Below, in pieces: positions 30,871-38,814 of a stretch of DNA of 64,000 nt. How positions within the stretch are numbered: the first letter of the stretch is position 1; every line of letters starts with the position of its first letter. The notes below the pieces were generated by a model, which saw only the letters and a list, made by a program, of their open reading frames with translations, did not search any database and was not told the origin of the DNA. The stretch spans positions 1,371,583 to 1,435,582 of the forward strand of contig NZ_KB900536.1 in the NCBI RefSeq assembly GCF_000378965.1. Reading direction: 5' to 3'. Made by a program: the position numbers and the translations under genes. The DNA is from Thioalkalivibrio thiocyanodenitrificans ARhD 1. GTDB lineage: Bacteria > Pseudomonadota > Gammaproteobacteria > Ectothiorhodospirales > Ectothiorhodospiraceae.

Positions 30871-32274
30871 TCACACGGAGAAGCGGGGTTCGGGGGCCGG
30901 CACCACGACGTTGCGCCCGCTGGACTTGGCCTGATACAGGGCATCGTCCACACGCTGGAGCAGCGCATCGGCGCTGTCCACACCGGGCGCCGGGGCGGCG
31001 TCCACCCCCAGGCTGACCGTGATCCGTTCCGGTCCCGCGCCGGCGATCTCCATGGACGCCACGGCGGTGCGCACACGCTCGGCGATTCCACAGGCCTCGG
31101 CCAGGCTCGCTCCCGGCAGCAGGATCATGAATTCCTCGCCTCCGTAGCGCACCAGCACATCACCTTCGCGCAGCACCCGCTGCGCGGCATGGGCCGTTTG
31201 CACCAGGATACGGTCGCCCGCCAGATGGCCCCAGGTATCGTTCACCGGCTTGAAGTGGTCGATATCGAACATGATCAGTCCCAGCGGCTCGCCGCTGCGC
31301 GCGCTGCGGGCGAACTCCTCCATGAGACGCTCCATGCCCATGCGGCGGTTGTAGCAGCCGGTCAGCGAATCCATGGCCGCGATGCGCCCCAGATGCTCAT
31401 GGCTGAGGGCATTTTGAAGCGCGAGCTTGAGGCTCTGGCGGAAGAAGTCCAGCAGGCGGAATGTGTCCGGTGAAAAGGGTTGCAGCGAGGTCAGCACCAG
31501 CATCCCCATGGGCGCACCCTTGCCTTCCAGGGGCAGTAGCAGCATCTCCCGGGGTTGCGCCTCCGGCCGGCCCTTCAGCGATACGCCGGAGGGGGATGCC
31601 ACCTGGCGTGACTTCAGGTTGCCGAGCGCTGCGCGCACGTCGCTGCGCCCCAACAGACCCTCCGGATCATCCAGGCCGTAGGCGGCAACACATTCCAGTT
31701 CCCCCTCCCGCACCACCAGGAGCGCGCCGGCCACCGCACCGGTGCGGGCCAGCATCACGCTCAGGGCCTCCCGACACAGGGGCGCCAGTTCCAGTTGCGA
31801 GGCCAGCGTGTTGGAGAAATCCCGTACCGATTCCTCCATCCGGCGGGCACTCACCAGCACATCGATAAGTCGGTTGAACGAATCCGCCGCCCGGCCCAGT
31901 GCATCCCGGGAGTCCACCGGCACGTGAAAACGATCCGCGTCCCGGTACGGGAGGCCCTTTACCACCTCGTCCTCGACCAGCACCTGGCGGAAGGCGTGCA
32001 TGCCATCGGACAGCAGGTTGACCCGAGGCCGCACCACGTTGCAGACCACCAGGAAATTGAACGCCCCCACCATGAGGCCCGCACCCAGACAGGCCGCGTA
32101 GAAACTGGGCTGGTAGGCTAGGGACGGGGGAACGCCAAGCACCACCACGAAGGGCGGAAAGACCACCCCGGCAAACAGACCCAGGCCCACCATCCAGGTG
32201 GCCAGTTCGACGAACAAGCGCCGCTTCCCGGGGCGCTCCGCGGGCATCCGATCGCTTGCCGGACCCTCGGGCAT
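30871..32274 (-). CDS. Membrane-bound GAF-GGDEF diguanylate cyclase
   Basis: 467 residues. Two transmembrane helices (about 20-50 and 60-80) are followed by a HAMP-like stretch, a GAF-like sensory domain (SNTLASQLELAPLCREALSVMLART onward) and a GGDEF domain starting at MDSLTGCYNRRMGMERL. The active site is GGEEF in VLVRYGGEEFMILLPG, so it should make c-di-GMP. The frame stays open 49 codons upstream on the antisense of the next gene; the ATG used has GGGAGG about 10 bases ahead. It is divergent from the ceramidase-like gene. Confidence 0.9.
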   Translation of the reverse strand: MPEGPASDRMPAERPGKRRLFVELATWMVGLGLFAGVVFPPFVVVLGVPPSLAYQPSFYAACLGAGLMVGAFNFLVVCNVVRPRVNLLSDGMHAFRQVLVEDEVVKGLPYRDADRFHVPVDSRDALGRAADSFNRLIDVLVSARRMEESVRDFSNTLASQLELAPLCREALSVMLARTGAVAGALLVVREGELECVAAYGLDDPEGLLGRSDVRAALGNLKSRQVASPSGVSLKGRPEAQPREMLLLPLEGKGAPMGMLVLTSLQPFSPDTFRLLDFFRQSLKLALQNALSHEHLGRIAAMDSLTGCYNRRMGMERLMEEFARSARSGEPLGLIMFDIDHFKPVNDTWGHLAGDRILVQTAHAAQRVLREGDVLVRYGGEEFMILLPGASLAEACGIAERVRTAVASMEIAGAGPERITVSLGVDAAPAPGVDSADALLQRVDDALYQAKSSGRNVVVPAPEPRFSV

Positions 32275-32458
32275 GGTGCCATGCCTCCCTTGGTTTTGTG
32301 ATGGCGCGCACAATGTTAGGGCATGGGCGGGAAAAATGCCCGCATGTTTCCGGCAAAACACACCATTTTTCGGGATCAATGGCAAGCGCCGCCACGGACA
32401 GGACCCCGCGGGCACGGTCACTCCCGTCCCGACGGGTCATCCCGGTACACTGCTGCCC

Positions 32459-33124
32459 ATGGACCTGCCCACCTACTGCGAGCGCACGGCACACGGCCTG
32501 TGGGCCGAACCCTTCAATGCCGTCAGCAACGCGGCCTTTCTGGCCGCCGCCTGGCTGGCATGGCGCCGCTGGCGAGCCCATCCGCAGGCCTCCTGGCGCC
32601 ATCAGCCCGACCTGGGAGGGCTCATCCTGCTGGTCGCCGCCATCGGTTTCGGCAGCCTGCTGTGGCACACCGTGGCACGGCCCTGGGCCTACTGGATGGA
32701 CGCCCTGCCGATCATTCTTTTCATCCATCTGTTTTTGCTGAGTTTTCTGTGGCGGATGGCGCGGCTGTCGTGGCCCGCCATCCTGGCCGTATTCCTCGTC
32801 TACGAGGGGCTCACGCTGGGCCTGCTGCGCGTGGCGCCAGCGGGCGCGCTGAACGATTCGGTGGGCTATCTGCCGGTCCTGCTGTCCCTGTGGCTCATGG
32901 CCCTCTGGCTGAGGTTCCGTGCCCATCCCCTGGGGCACAGATTCCTGGCCTGTGGCGCGCTGTTCAGCGCCTCGCTCGGCTTCCGGATACTCGATCCCGC
33001 CCTGTGCCACGTGCTGCCGGTGGGGACCCATTTCCTGTGGCACGGGCTCAACGGCTGGGTGCTGTACCTGCTGCTGGCGGGCCTGATCCGCCACGGCATC
33101 CCGTCCACGGAGCGGCATCCGTGA
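32459..33124 (+). CDS. Ceramidase-domain (CREST superfamily) membrane protein
   Basis: 221 residues, seven predicted transmembrane helices. The bacterial alkaline-ceramidase family is recognised by YCERTAHGLWAEPFNAVSNAAFL at the N terminus, the GSLLWHTVARPWAYWMDALPI segment (Ser, His and Asp of the zinc site) and the final HFLWHGLNGWVLY (HxxxH). CREST proteins are zinc-dependent membrane amidases; substrate here is unknown. It overlaps the next gene by 4 bases. Confidence 0.83.
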   Translation: MDLPTYCERTAHGLWAEPFNAVSNAAFLAAAWLAWRRWRAHPQASWRHQPDLGGLILLVAAIGFGSLLWHTVARPWAYWMDALPIILFIHLFLLSFLWRMARLSWPAILAVFLVYEGLTLGLLRVAPAGALNDSVGYLPVLLSLWLMALWLRFRAHPLGHRFLACGALFSASLGFRILDPALCHVLPVGTHFLWHGLNGWVLYLLLAGLIRHGIPSTERHP

Positions 33125-33594
33125 CGCCCGCGATCAGACTCCTGCAACAGGCCCGCGTCACGCACCGGGTACACGCATACGAACATGACCCCGGCAGCGC
33201 GTCCTACGGGCTGGAGGCAGCGCAGGCCCTGAACATACCCTGTGAACGGGTGTTCAAGACCCTGCTCGCACAGGACGCGGGGGGACGCCTTCTGGTGGCG
33301 CTGGTTCCCGTCGCCGGCCAGCTGGATCTCAAGGCCCTGGCCGCGGCCTGCGGTACGAAACGGGTCACCATGGCCAGACCCGAGGATGCGCAGCGGGCTA
33401 CCGGCTACGTGGTGGGCGGAATCAGCCCGCTGGGGCAAAAACGGCGGCTTCCCCTCTGGCTGGACCGGTCCGCCCTTTGCCACGCCACCGTGTTCGTCAG
33501 CGCCGGTCGGCGCGGCCTGGAGATCGAACTGGCGCCCCGGGATCTGCTGGCAGTCACCGGCGGACAGGTGGCGGAGATCGTCCGGACCGGGTGA
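33121..33594 (+). CDS. ybaK: Cys-tRNA(Pro) deacylase, YbaK/EbsC family
   Basis: Clears cysteine misloaded on tRNA-Pro. It has 157 residues. It starts at GTG in GTGA, overlapping the ceramidase-like stop. Family features: YEHDPGSASYGLEAAQALN, the conserved catalytic Lys in VFKTLLAQ, LAAACGTKRVTMA, GYVVGGISPLGQKR, and FVSAGRRGLEIELAPRDL. Convergent with the following membrane protein. Confidence 0.93.
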   Translation: MTPAIRLLQQARVTHRVHAYEHDPGSASYGLEAAQALNIPCERVFKTLLAQDAGGRLLVALVPVAGQLDLKALAAACGTKRVTMARPEDAQRATGYVVGGISPLGQKRRLPLWLDRSALCHATVFVSAGRRGLEIELAPRDLLAVTGGQVAEIVRTG

Positions 33595-33603
33595 CCCGCC
33601 ACC

Positions 33604-34347
33604 CTACTCCGCCAGTTCCACCCGCAGACGGCCCTGCTCCACCCGCAGGTCCCGGACGCCTTCAGCAAAGGCCTGCCAGAACCCCGGTTCGCTGCCGTAG
33701 AGGGCGACAAGATCACGCCCCTTGAGCCCGCCCAGCCAGGCATCGGGCAGCGGGACGCCCATGATGCTCACCCCGCGCAGGACCACCACGGGCCGGTCGT
33801 TCATGTGCTGCAGGGCCAGCCCGGCATCCACCCGGATCACGCGCCCCGCCATGACGGGGAAGTCCGGGGGAAGGCTCACCAGCACCGTGGCCGACACCAG
33901 GTCGTCGGACAGGTGCAGCGCCACGCGGTCGGCCAGTTCGGGGCTGCCCGCGATCAGGCCGTTGAGTTCCCGCTGGGTAAAGTACAGCACCCGGGCGGCG
34001 GGGGCCTCGCCGTAGCGTTCCGGCACCGGACCCACGCCGGGATCCGCCGGGTCCGGATCCCGAACCTGACGCAGCTTGTCCTCCAGCACCTGCCGTTCCG
34101 GGGCGCTGAGCACCACCGGCTCCAGCGGTGCAGGGTACAGGTAGATGCGGGCCGCCCAGAGGGTCGCCACCGCGGTGATCAGGACCGCCGCCAGGAGCAA
34201 CAGGAACACCTGGAGGCCTCCGAAACGCCGGGGTGATCGGGCAGCCGTGGGAGGGAGGGAAGGGTCGGGACTGGACACGGATTCCTGCTCGGAAGGTTGC
34301 GTCTGGGAGACGGGGAGCCCGGATGTGACCGGGCCCTCAGGGTTCAA
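33604..34347 (-). CDS. Conserved hypothetical single-pass membrane protein
   Basis: 247 residues if it starts at TTG; no in-frame ATG lies near, and the frame opened further upstream would cover the next gene. After a Ser/Pro-rich N terminus one helix (VFLLLLAAVLITAVATLWAA) anchors it, followed by a periplasmic domain with FTQRELNGLIAGSPELADRV and MGVPLPDAWLGGLKGRDLV. I know similar proteins only as unassigned; the outline (anchor plus ELN-type motif) vaguely recalls YpmS/DUF2140. No function is given. The start is the weak point. Confidence 0.6.
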   Translation of the reverse strand: MNPEGPVTSGLPVSQTQPSEQESVSSPDPSLPPTAARSPRRFGGLQVFLLLLAAVLITAVATLWAARIYLYPAPLEPVVLSAPERQVLEDKLRQVRDPDPADPGVGPVPERYGEAPAARVLYFTQRELNGLIAGSPELADRVALHLSDDLVSATVLVSLPPDFPVMAGRVIRVDAGLALQHMNDRPVVVLRGVSIMGVPLPDAWLGGLKGRDLVALYGSEPGFWQAFAEGVRDLRVEQGRLRVELAE

Positions 34348-34381
34348 TGTAGCATTCCGCCGACCGGGCTGCCCGGGATGA

Positions 34382-34588
34382 TCAGCGGCGTGACTGATAC
34401 AGGAAGTAAAGCCCGAGCACCACGAAGGCCACGCCCACTGCAAGGGCCCCCGGTCCGGACATGGATTGGTATTCGGTGACCGCCGTGCGGCTGAACCAGA
34501 TCTCGCCGGTCACCAGCACATAGCCGCCCACCCCCAGCAACAGCAGGCCCACCAGCACCAGGCCCATATCGGTACGTCGCCGTCTCAT
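34382..34588 (-). CDS. Small two-helix membrane protein
   Basis: 68 residues: basic start (MRRRRTDM), hydrophobic helix LVLVGLLLLGVGGYVLVTG, short polar loop, then VGVAFVVLGLYFLYQSRR. GGAGG stands 8 bases before the ATG. It lies 34 bases upstream of the preceding hypothetical on the same strand, so the two may be co-expressed. No family recognised. Confidence 0.65.
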   Translation of the reverse strand: MRRRRTDMGLVLVGLLLLGVGGYVLVTGEIWFSRTAVTEYQSMSGPGALAVGVAFVVLGLYFLYQSRR

Positions 34589-34875
34589 GGCCGCTCCTCC
34601 GGGCATGAACCCTGCCGTTCGCCATACGCGAACAACATGTTAAGCTTTCGTCCGGCCATCACAATCCGCGCCAGTGGGAAGAATGACCCGGTGCCGCGCG
34701 TCATTTTCCCATGAGTGCGCCCTTGCGCACGCCCCGCACTGGGAACAATGTGCCCGGAATGTGGCCTTACAGGACAGGTCCCGCGTCCGTGCCCCGCCGG
34801 TCCCCGGGTGTGCGCAGGCACATCCGGGCCTGAGGCGCCTGCGGCTGACGATCATCCCAACACAGGAGACATTGC

Positions 34876-35397
34876 ATGGTCAAAAACGCCGTCATTCCGC
34901 TGCTGAGCTGTCTCATGGCCTTGTGGCTCAGCCAGGCCGCGGCAGGCGGCACCGGCAACCCGGGACTGGCCGAGCAGGTGGCCGCGATTCCCGAGTCGGA
35001 TCTGATCGTCTTCAGCCCTGATGAACCCCGCTTCGCGGTAACCGTGTTCACCGACGTGAACTGTCCCTTCTGCCGCCGCCTGCATACCCAGATGGACGAT
35101 TACATGCTGTTCGACGTGGAGATCCGCTATGCGGCCTTCCCCAACATCGACAATGCCCTGGAGCAGATGCACGCCGTCTGGTGCAGTGAAGACCGTAAGA
35201 ATGCCATCACCCGCGCCAAGCGTGGCGAGATCATCGACGCCTCCGATTGCGAAAGCAAGGCGGTAGAGGCACAGATGGATCTGGCCCTGAAGCACCGGTT
35301 CATCGGCACGCCGGCCATTGTGACGCCGAAAGGCCGTATCCTCTACGGATATGTGGCCGCGGAAGACCTGGTCGACGCACTGGAACGGGAACGGTAA
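34876..35397 (+). CDS. DsbC-like periplasmic thioredoxin-fold protein without dimerisation domain
   Basis: 173 residues with a signal peptide ending near AAAGG. The thioredoxin fold carries CPFC in VFTDVNCPFCRRLH, the same pair type as DsbC/DsbG/ScoC-like proteins (DsbC itself has CGYC). The cis-proline loop is FIGTPAIVTPKGRILYGY, and a second Cys pair (WCSEDR ... SDCESK) is like DsbC. The N-terminal cystatin-like dimerisation domain of DsbC is absent, so it is probably monomeric and more oxidase-like. CAGGAGA precedes the ATG. A cupin gene follows 18 bases on. Confidence 0.82.
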   Translation: MVKNAVIPLLSCLMALWLSQAAAGGTGNPGLAEQVAAIPESDLIVFSPDEPRFAVTVFTDVNCPFCRRLHTQMDDYMLFDVEIRYAAFPNIDNALEQMHAVWCSEDRKNAITRAKRGEIIDASDCESKAVEAQMDLALKHRFIGTPAIVTPKGRILYGYVAAEDLVDALERER

Positions 35398-35415
35398 GGC
35401 GCCGGCCGGCACGAG

Positions 35416-35781
35416 ATGTCCAGCCTCTTCGATCACATCCCGAAGGACCTGCCTGAAGAACACGTGGACACCCTGCTCGAGCACCGGGGTGTGCGGGTGG
35501 AGCGCATTGTCTCCCGGGGACACTCCACCCCCGAGGGCGTCTGGTATTGCCAGGATACGGACGAGTGGGTGCTGCTGGTTCAGGGTGAGGCCGCCCTGGA
35601 GTACCGTTCGCCCGAGGGGCACACCCGGCTCAGGGCCGGGGACTGGTTGTTCATCCCCGCCGGGCGACAGCACCGCGTGAGCTGGACGGCTCATGATCAG
35701 GATACGATCTGGCTGGCCCTGCACTGGACGGGCGACGTCGCGGGGCACGCAGCCGGCGGATTGCAGCCACCGCGTCCCTGA
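35416..35781 (+). CDS. Small cupin-domain protein
   Basis: 121 residues forming one cupin. Motif 1 region is GVWYCQDTDEWVLLVQGEAALEY and motif 2 is LRAGDWLFIPAGRQHRVSWT. The usual metal His-x-His of motif 1 is not evident (YCQDTDEW), though the motif 2 His is kept. It is likely co-transcribed with the DsbC-like gene. Substrate unknown. Confidence 0.82.
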   Translation: MSSLFDHIPKDLPEEHVDTLLEHRGVRVERIVSRGHSTPEGVWYCQDTDEWVLLVQGEAALEYRSPEGHTRLRAGDWLFIPAGRQHRVSWTAHDQDTIWLALHWTGDVAGHAAGGLQPPRP

Positions 35782-35850
35782 CCTACCCTGTCAGACAATA
35801 CCAGGCGAGCATGATCCGTTGCTGCCCGCCCAAGATGAACGGAGACGCCC

Positions 35851-36060
35851 ATGCACTGGACGCGCATTCTCGGCATTGCCCTGCTGGTCGGCGGCGCCAT
35901 CCTGCTCTGGATGGGGTTCTCCGCCACCGAAACGATCTCTGAAGATATTCGCCAGACCGTCACGGGCCAGTACTCCGATGCCACCACCGGTTATCTCGTG
36001 GGTGGTGGCGTAGCCGCGGCCGTCGGGTTGGTGCTCATCCTGTTCGGCGCCCGCCGCTGA
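35851..36060 (+). CDS. DUF3185 family small membrane protein
   Basis: 69 residues: helix RILGIALLVGGAILLWMGF, a polar stretch (SATETISEDIRQTVTGQYSD) and a second helix VGGGVAAAVGLVLILFG. The order and the ATETISEDI-type loop match DUF3185. Function unknown; such proteins are found in stress-responsive clusters. Confidence 0.82.
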   Translation: MHWTRILGIALLVGGAILLWMGFSATETISEDIRQTVTGQYSDATTGYLVGGGVAAAVGLVLILFGARR

Positions 36061-36109
36061 TGACAGCACACGCATTCCGCTCACCACACACGCACAGGAA
36101 ACGGACACC

Positions 36110-36295
36110 ATGGGCATCGAGATCAGCGGTCTGCTCGGCATCATTCTGCTCATTCTCAACATCTGGGCCATCGTCAGCACCTTATCCAGCACCGCGGGCG
36201 TAGGGCCCAAGGTGTTGTGGATCGTGCTCATCCTGATCCTGCCGCTGATCGGCTTCATTCTCTGGCTGCTGCTGGGACCCAGGGCCGCGCGTTAG
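36110..36295 (+). CDS. PLDc_N-domain small membrane protein
   Basis: 61 residues, two helices. The pattern LNIWAIVSTLSSTAGVGPKVLWIVLILILPLIGFILWLLLGPR is that of the phospholipase D-nuclease N-terminal domain family (PF13396), here as a free-standing protein with no PLD domain. It lies 49 bases after the DUF3185 gene; both are small envelope proteins. Confidence 0.83.
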   Translation: MGIEISGLLGIILLILNIWAIVSTLSSTAGVGPKVLWIVLILILPLIGFILWLLLGPRAAR

Positions 36296-36303
36296 TGTCG
36301 TGT

Positions 36304-36366
36304 CCCCCGGGCGATCCGGCCCACCCGGTGGATCGTCCTTCGCCCGGAGGACCGGGCACCTACGGG
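36304..36366. repeat. Solitary REP-like pair
   Basis: A CCCGGGCGATCC fragment followed by CGCCCGGAGGACCGGGCACC-TACGGG, the same element as in the 16.3-16.6 kb cluster with one change in the CTCCTAC box. Confidence 0.7.
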
Positions 36367-36392
36367 AAGGCCCCCGCAGTGCAGACACTCAG

Positions 36393-36451
36393 CCCGTCAC
36401 AGCGAGCGGATCGGCGGCCGCAGCAGAAGGGTGGTGAGATACGCGGGCTAG
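36393..36451. mobile_element. Half copy (right end) of the 58.4-kb MITE
   Basis: About 59 bases match the right end of the element at 58448-58631 with two or three changes, ending in GTGGTGAGATACGCGGGCTAG. The left half is missing. The terminal CTAG supplies the TAG stop codon of the zinc-ribbon gene on the minus strand, so the element has set the 3' end of that gene. Confidence 0.8.
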
Positions 36452-36882
36452 ATATTCCACTGCTCACCGCATCGGCGGCAAACCACGCGAATCCAGCCAC
36501 CGGCTTCGTCATCGCCGGGTTCGCTGTTGTCCGCCGGCGACTGCCCGTGAGCCCTCACGTCGAAGGCACCATAGACGCCGCATTGCGGACAATTGGCCCG
36601 ATCCGCCCTGCGCTGAGCCCTCTGCATGCCGATGCGGTAATGGGTCCAGCCGAACATGGCCACCATGGCGCCGCCGAACATCACCCCGTAGCGCTGCAGC
36701 CACTGCCAGAGAGTGCCGGGATCACTGAACATCTCGAAACCCACCGGGATGAGCACCAGACCCAGGATGCAGGTCACCAGATGCAGATGTGCGCGCATCA
36801 ACACGCGCTCATGCCAGCGTATGAAACCGAGCCGGCTGATCTCGCCGGCCACACGCTCCGTGTTGTCACCCTGCTCGGCCAT
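36448..36882 (-). CDS. Hypothetical membrane protein with C-terminal zinc ribbon
   Basis: 144 residues. Two hydrophobic helices (LHLVTCILGLVLIPVGFEMF and YGVMFGGAMVAMFGWTHYRI) precede a zinc-ribbon pair CPQC...CRRC near the end, separated by an acidic loop. GGAG lies 7 bases before the ATG. The stop codon is provided by the tip of a MITE remnant, so the C terminus (WNI) may be shorter or longer than in relatives. Family not recognised. Confidence 0.72.
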   Translation of the reverse strand: MAEQGDNTERVAGEISRLGFIRWHERVLMRAHLHLVTCILGLVLIPVGFEMFSDPGTLWQWLQRYGVMFGGAMVAMFGWTHYRIGMQRAQRRADRANCPQCGVYGAFDVRAHGQSPADNSEPGDDEAGGWIRVVCRRCGEQWNI

Positions 36883-37035
36883 GTTCGTTCTCCATGCGCG
36901 CAATTCGCCGCATCCCGTGTCTATAGCCGACTGGAAGCCCGCCTGCCGAAACGCGCCCGCGGGCGTTGCAGGCAATCGGCCCGCCGGGCACACTGCCCTC
37001 ATGTTGCATGTCGCTGATCATCCACGGCCCGCCCC

Positions 37036-38322
37036 ATGATTCGGGCAAGGCTCGGCGCACTGGTACTCGTCGCGCTGGTTCTCCTGCCGCTGCTGGCATC
37101 CGGCCTGCACCAGCCGCACGGCGCCGATACCACGGCGGTGCTGTCCTGGCTCGCCCGCGCCACGGGCGTGCTGTCCCTGACGCTGATGCTGATGGCCGGT
37201 GTCCTGAGCATCCGGCTGCCCGGGCTGGATCCCTGGTTCGGCGGATTGACGCAGATGTGGTTTATCCATCACCTGATGGGCTGGTCGGGATTCATGCTGG
37301 CCATGATTCACGTCTGGATGGTGGCCGGCAGTGCCCTGACCCTGTCCCTGGACGCGGCGGTGCACAACCTGTTCCCGCCCCTGGCCTACTGGCAGGTCTG
37401 GGCCGGGTGGGCATCCCTTGCCGCCCTGCTGATCTTTCTGGCGCCCACCTTCAAGTTCTTCCATGAGCCCGCTTACCGGCGCTGGAAACGCCTGCACCTG
37501 CTCTCGGCGCTGGCCCTGCTGCTGGGCCTGGTTCACGCCCTCGCCCTGGGTTCCAGGCCCTGGCCCTGGCTCCTGCTGGGCACCCTGGCGCTTGCCGCCT
37601 ACGTCTGGCGCAAGCTGCTCTCACCCCGTATCGCCCGCCTCGACTATCAGGTGGCGGAAGTGGAAACCCTGGGGTCCGGGATGGTGGAACTGAGCCTGAG
37701 TCCGGAAGGCGCGCCGCTTCGTCATGGTCCCGGCCAGTTTGTCTATCTCACGCCCCTGGACCCGACGCTGGCCGACGGGCGGGGCGAGGAACATCCCTAC
37801 ACCCTGAGTTCCGCCCCGGGCGCCCCCCGCCTGCGCATCGGCATCAAGGCCCTGGGGGATGCGACGCAGGCCATCCAGGACATCCGGCCGGGCAGCCGCA
37901 TGCAGGTGGAAGGGCCGTACGGTGAGTTCCTCACCCCGCGCGATCCGGCCCGGCCGGCCCTGTGGCTGGGCGGCGGCATCGGCATCACACCGTTTGTTTC
38001 CGCTGTGCGCGCCATGGATGGCGGTGCGGCGGACCCGCCGGTGCACCTGTTCAACCTGGTGAACACGGATGCGGATGCCTACTACCGGCCTGAACTGGAA
38101 CGCCTTGCGGAGGAGATCCCGGGGCTCACCCTGACCATCCACCGTTGGGAGCAGGATGGCGTGCTGGACATCGCCTATCTCGCGGCCCACTGCCCGGACT
38201 TCCCCCGGCGCGAGGTCTGGATCTGCGGCCCACCCGTACTCACGCAGCACCTCACGGCCATCCTTCGGGCCCAGGGTGTGCCTCGCAGACGCATTCATTC
38301 GGAGGCCTTCAACCTGCTGTGA
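37036..38322 (+). CDS. Ferric-reductase-like transmembrane flavocytochrome
   Basis: 428 residues. Six or so transmembrane helices (1-195) carry the haem-ligand His pairs expected of ferric-reductase-like (FRD/NOX) proteins: MWFIHHLMGWSGFMLAMIHVWMV and RLHLLSALALLLGLVHALAL. A ferredoxin-reductase module follows: FAD motif HPYTLSSAP, NAD(P) loop GGGIGITPFVSAV and the C-terminal WICGPPVLTQHL. It should pass electrons from cytosolic NAD(P)H across the inner membrane. Its stop overlaps the start of a cytochrome b5-like gene, a likely electron partner. Confidence 0.88.
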   Translation: MIRARLGALVLVALVLLPLLASGLHQPHGADTTAVLSWLARATGVLSLTLMLMAGVLSIRLPGLDPWFGGLTQMWFIHHLMGWSGFMLAMIHVWMVAGSALTLSLDAAVHNLFPPLAYWQVWAGWASLAALLIFLAPTFKFFHEPAYRRWKRLHLLSALALLLGLVHALALGSRPWPWLLLGTLALAAYVWRKLLSPRIARLDYQVAEVETLGSGMVELSLSPEGAPLRHGPGQFVYLTPLDPTLADGRGEEHPYTLSSAPGAPRLRIGIKALGDATQAIQDIRPGSRMQVEGPYGEFLTPRDPARPALWLGGGIGITPFVSAVRAMDGGAADPPVHLFNLVNTDADAYYRPELERLAEEIPGLTLTIHRWEQDGVLDIAYLAAHCPDFPRREVWICGPPVLTQHLTAILRAQGVPRRRIHSEAFNLL

Positions 38323-38693
38323 CCACCTACGGACGCATCGCCTACACCACCCTCGTGGCCTTCGCCGCCAGCCTCCTGACGCTGCTGGCCGCGTACGCCC
38401 TGTCTCCCGACAGGCCGCGCCCCGCCGCGCCGGCGCCGGAGGTGTCGCGGCAGATCGATCGCGACACGCTGGCCCGGCACGACAAGGCAGAGGACTGCTG
38501 GATGGCCATCCATGGCCGCGTCTACGATTTCACCGACTACCTGCCCGATCACCCCACCCCGATCCGGGTGCTGATCCCTTACTGTGGTACCGATGCAAGC
38601 GAGGGCTGGGACACCAAGGGCGTGAGCCGTCCCCACAGCCCTGCGGCCCACGCCATGCTGCCCGACTACGAGATCGGCGTGCTGGCGGACTGA
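38319..38693 (+). CDS. Membrane-anchored cytochrome b5-like protein
   Basis: 124 residues, starting at GTG within GTGA (4-base overlap with the upstream reductase). One N-terminal helix (YTTLVAFAASLLTLLAAYAL) anchors a b5 fold: ARHDKAEDCWMAIHGRVYDFTDYLPDHP gives the first haem His, and SRPHSPAAHAMLPDYEIG the second. The HPGG loop of classic b5 reads HPTP. The overlap suggests a stoichiometric partner that accepts electrons from the flavocytochrome on the periplasmic side. Confidence 0.87.
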   Translation: MTTYGRIAYTTLVAFAASLLTLLAAYALSPDRPRPAAPAPEVSRQIDRDTLARHDKAEDCWMAIHGRVYDFTDYLPDHPTPIRVLIPYCGTDASEGWDTKGVSRPHSPAAHAMLPDYEIGVLAD

Positions 38694-38814
38694 ATCAGGC
38701 AACGGCACCATGGAGATGCCGCCGGTCCTGCAGGGCGGAACAGACACAGCCGCACCGACCGACCCCGAAAACCGGGCTTGCGGGGCGTAGAGGACACCCG
38801 GACAACCGTCCTGA

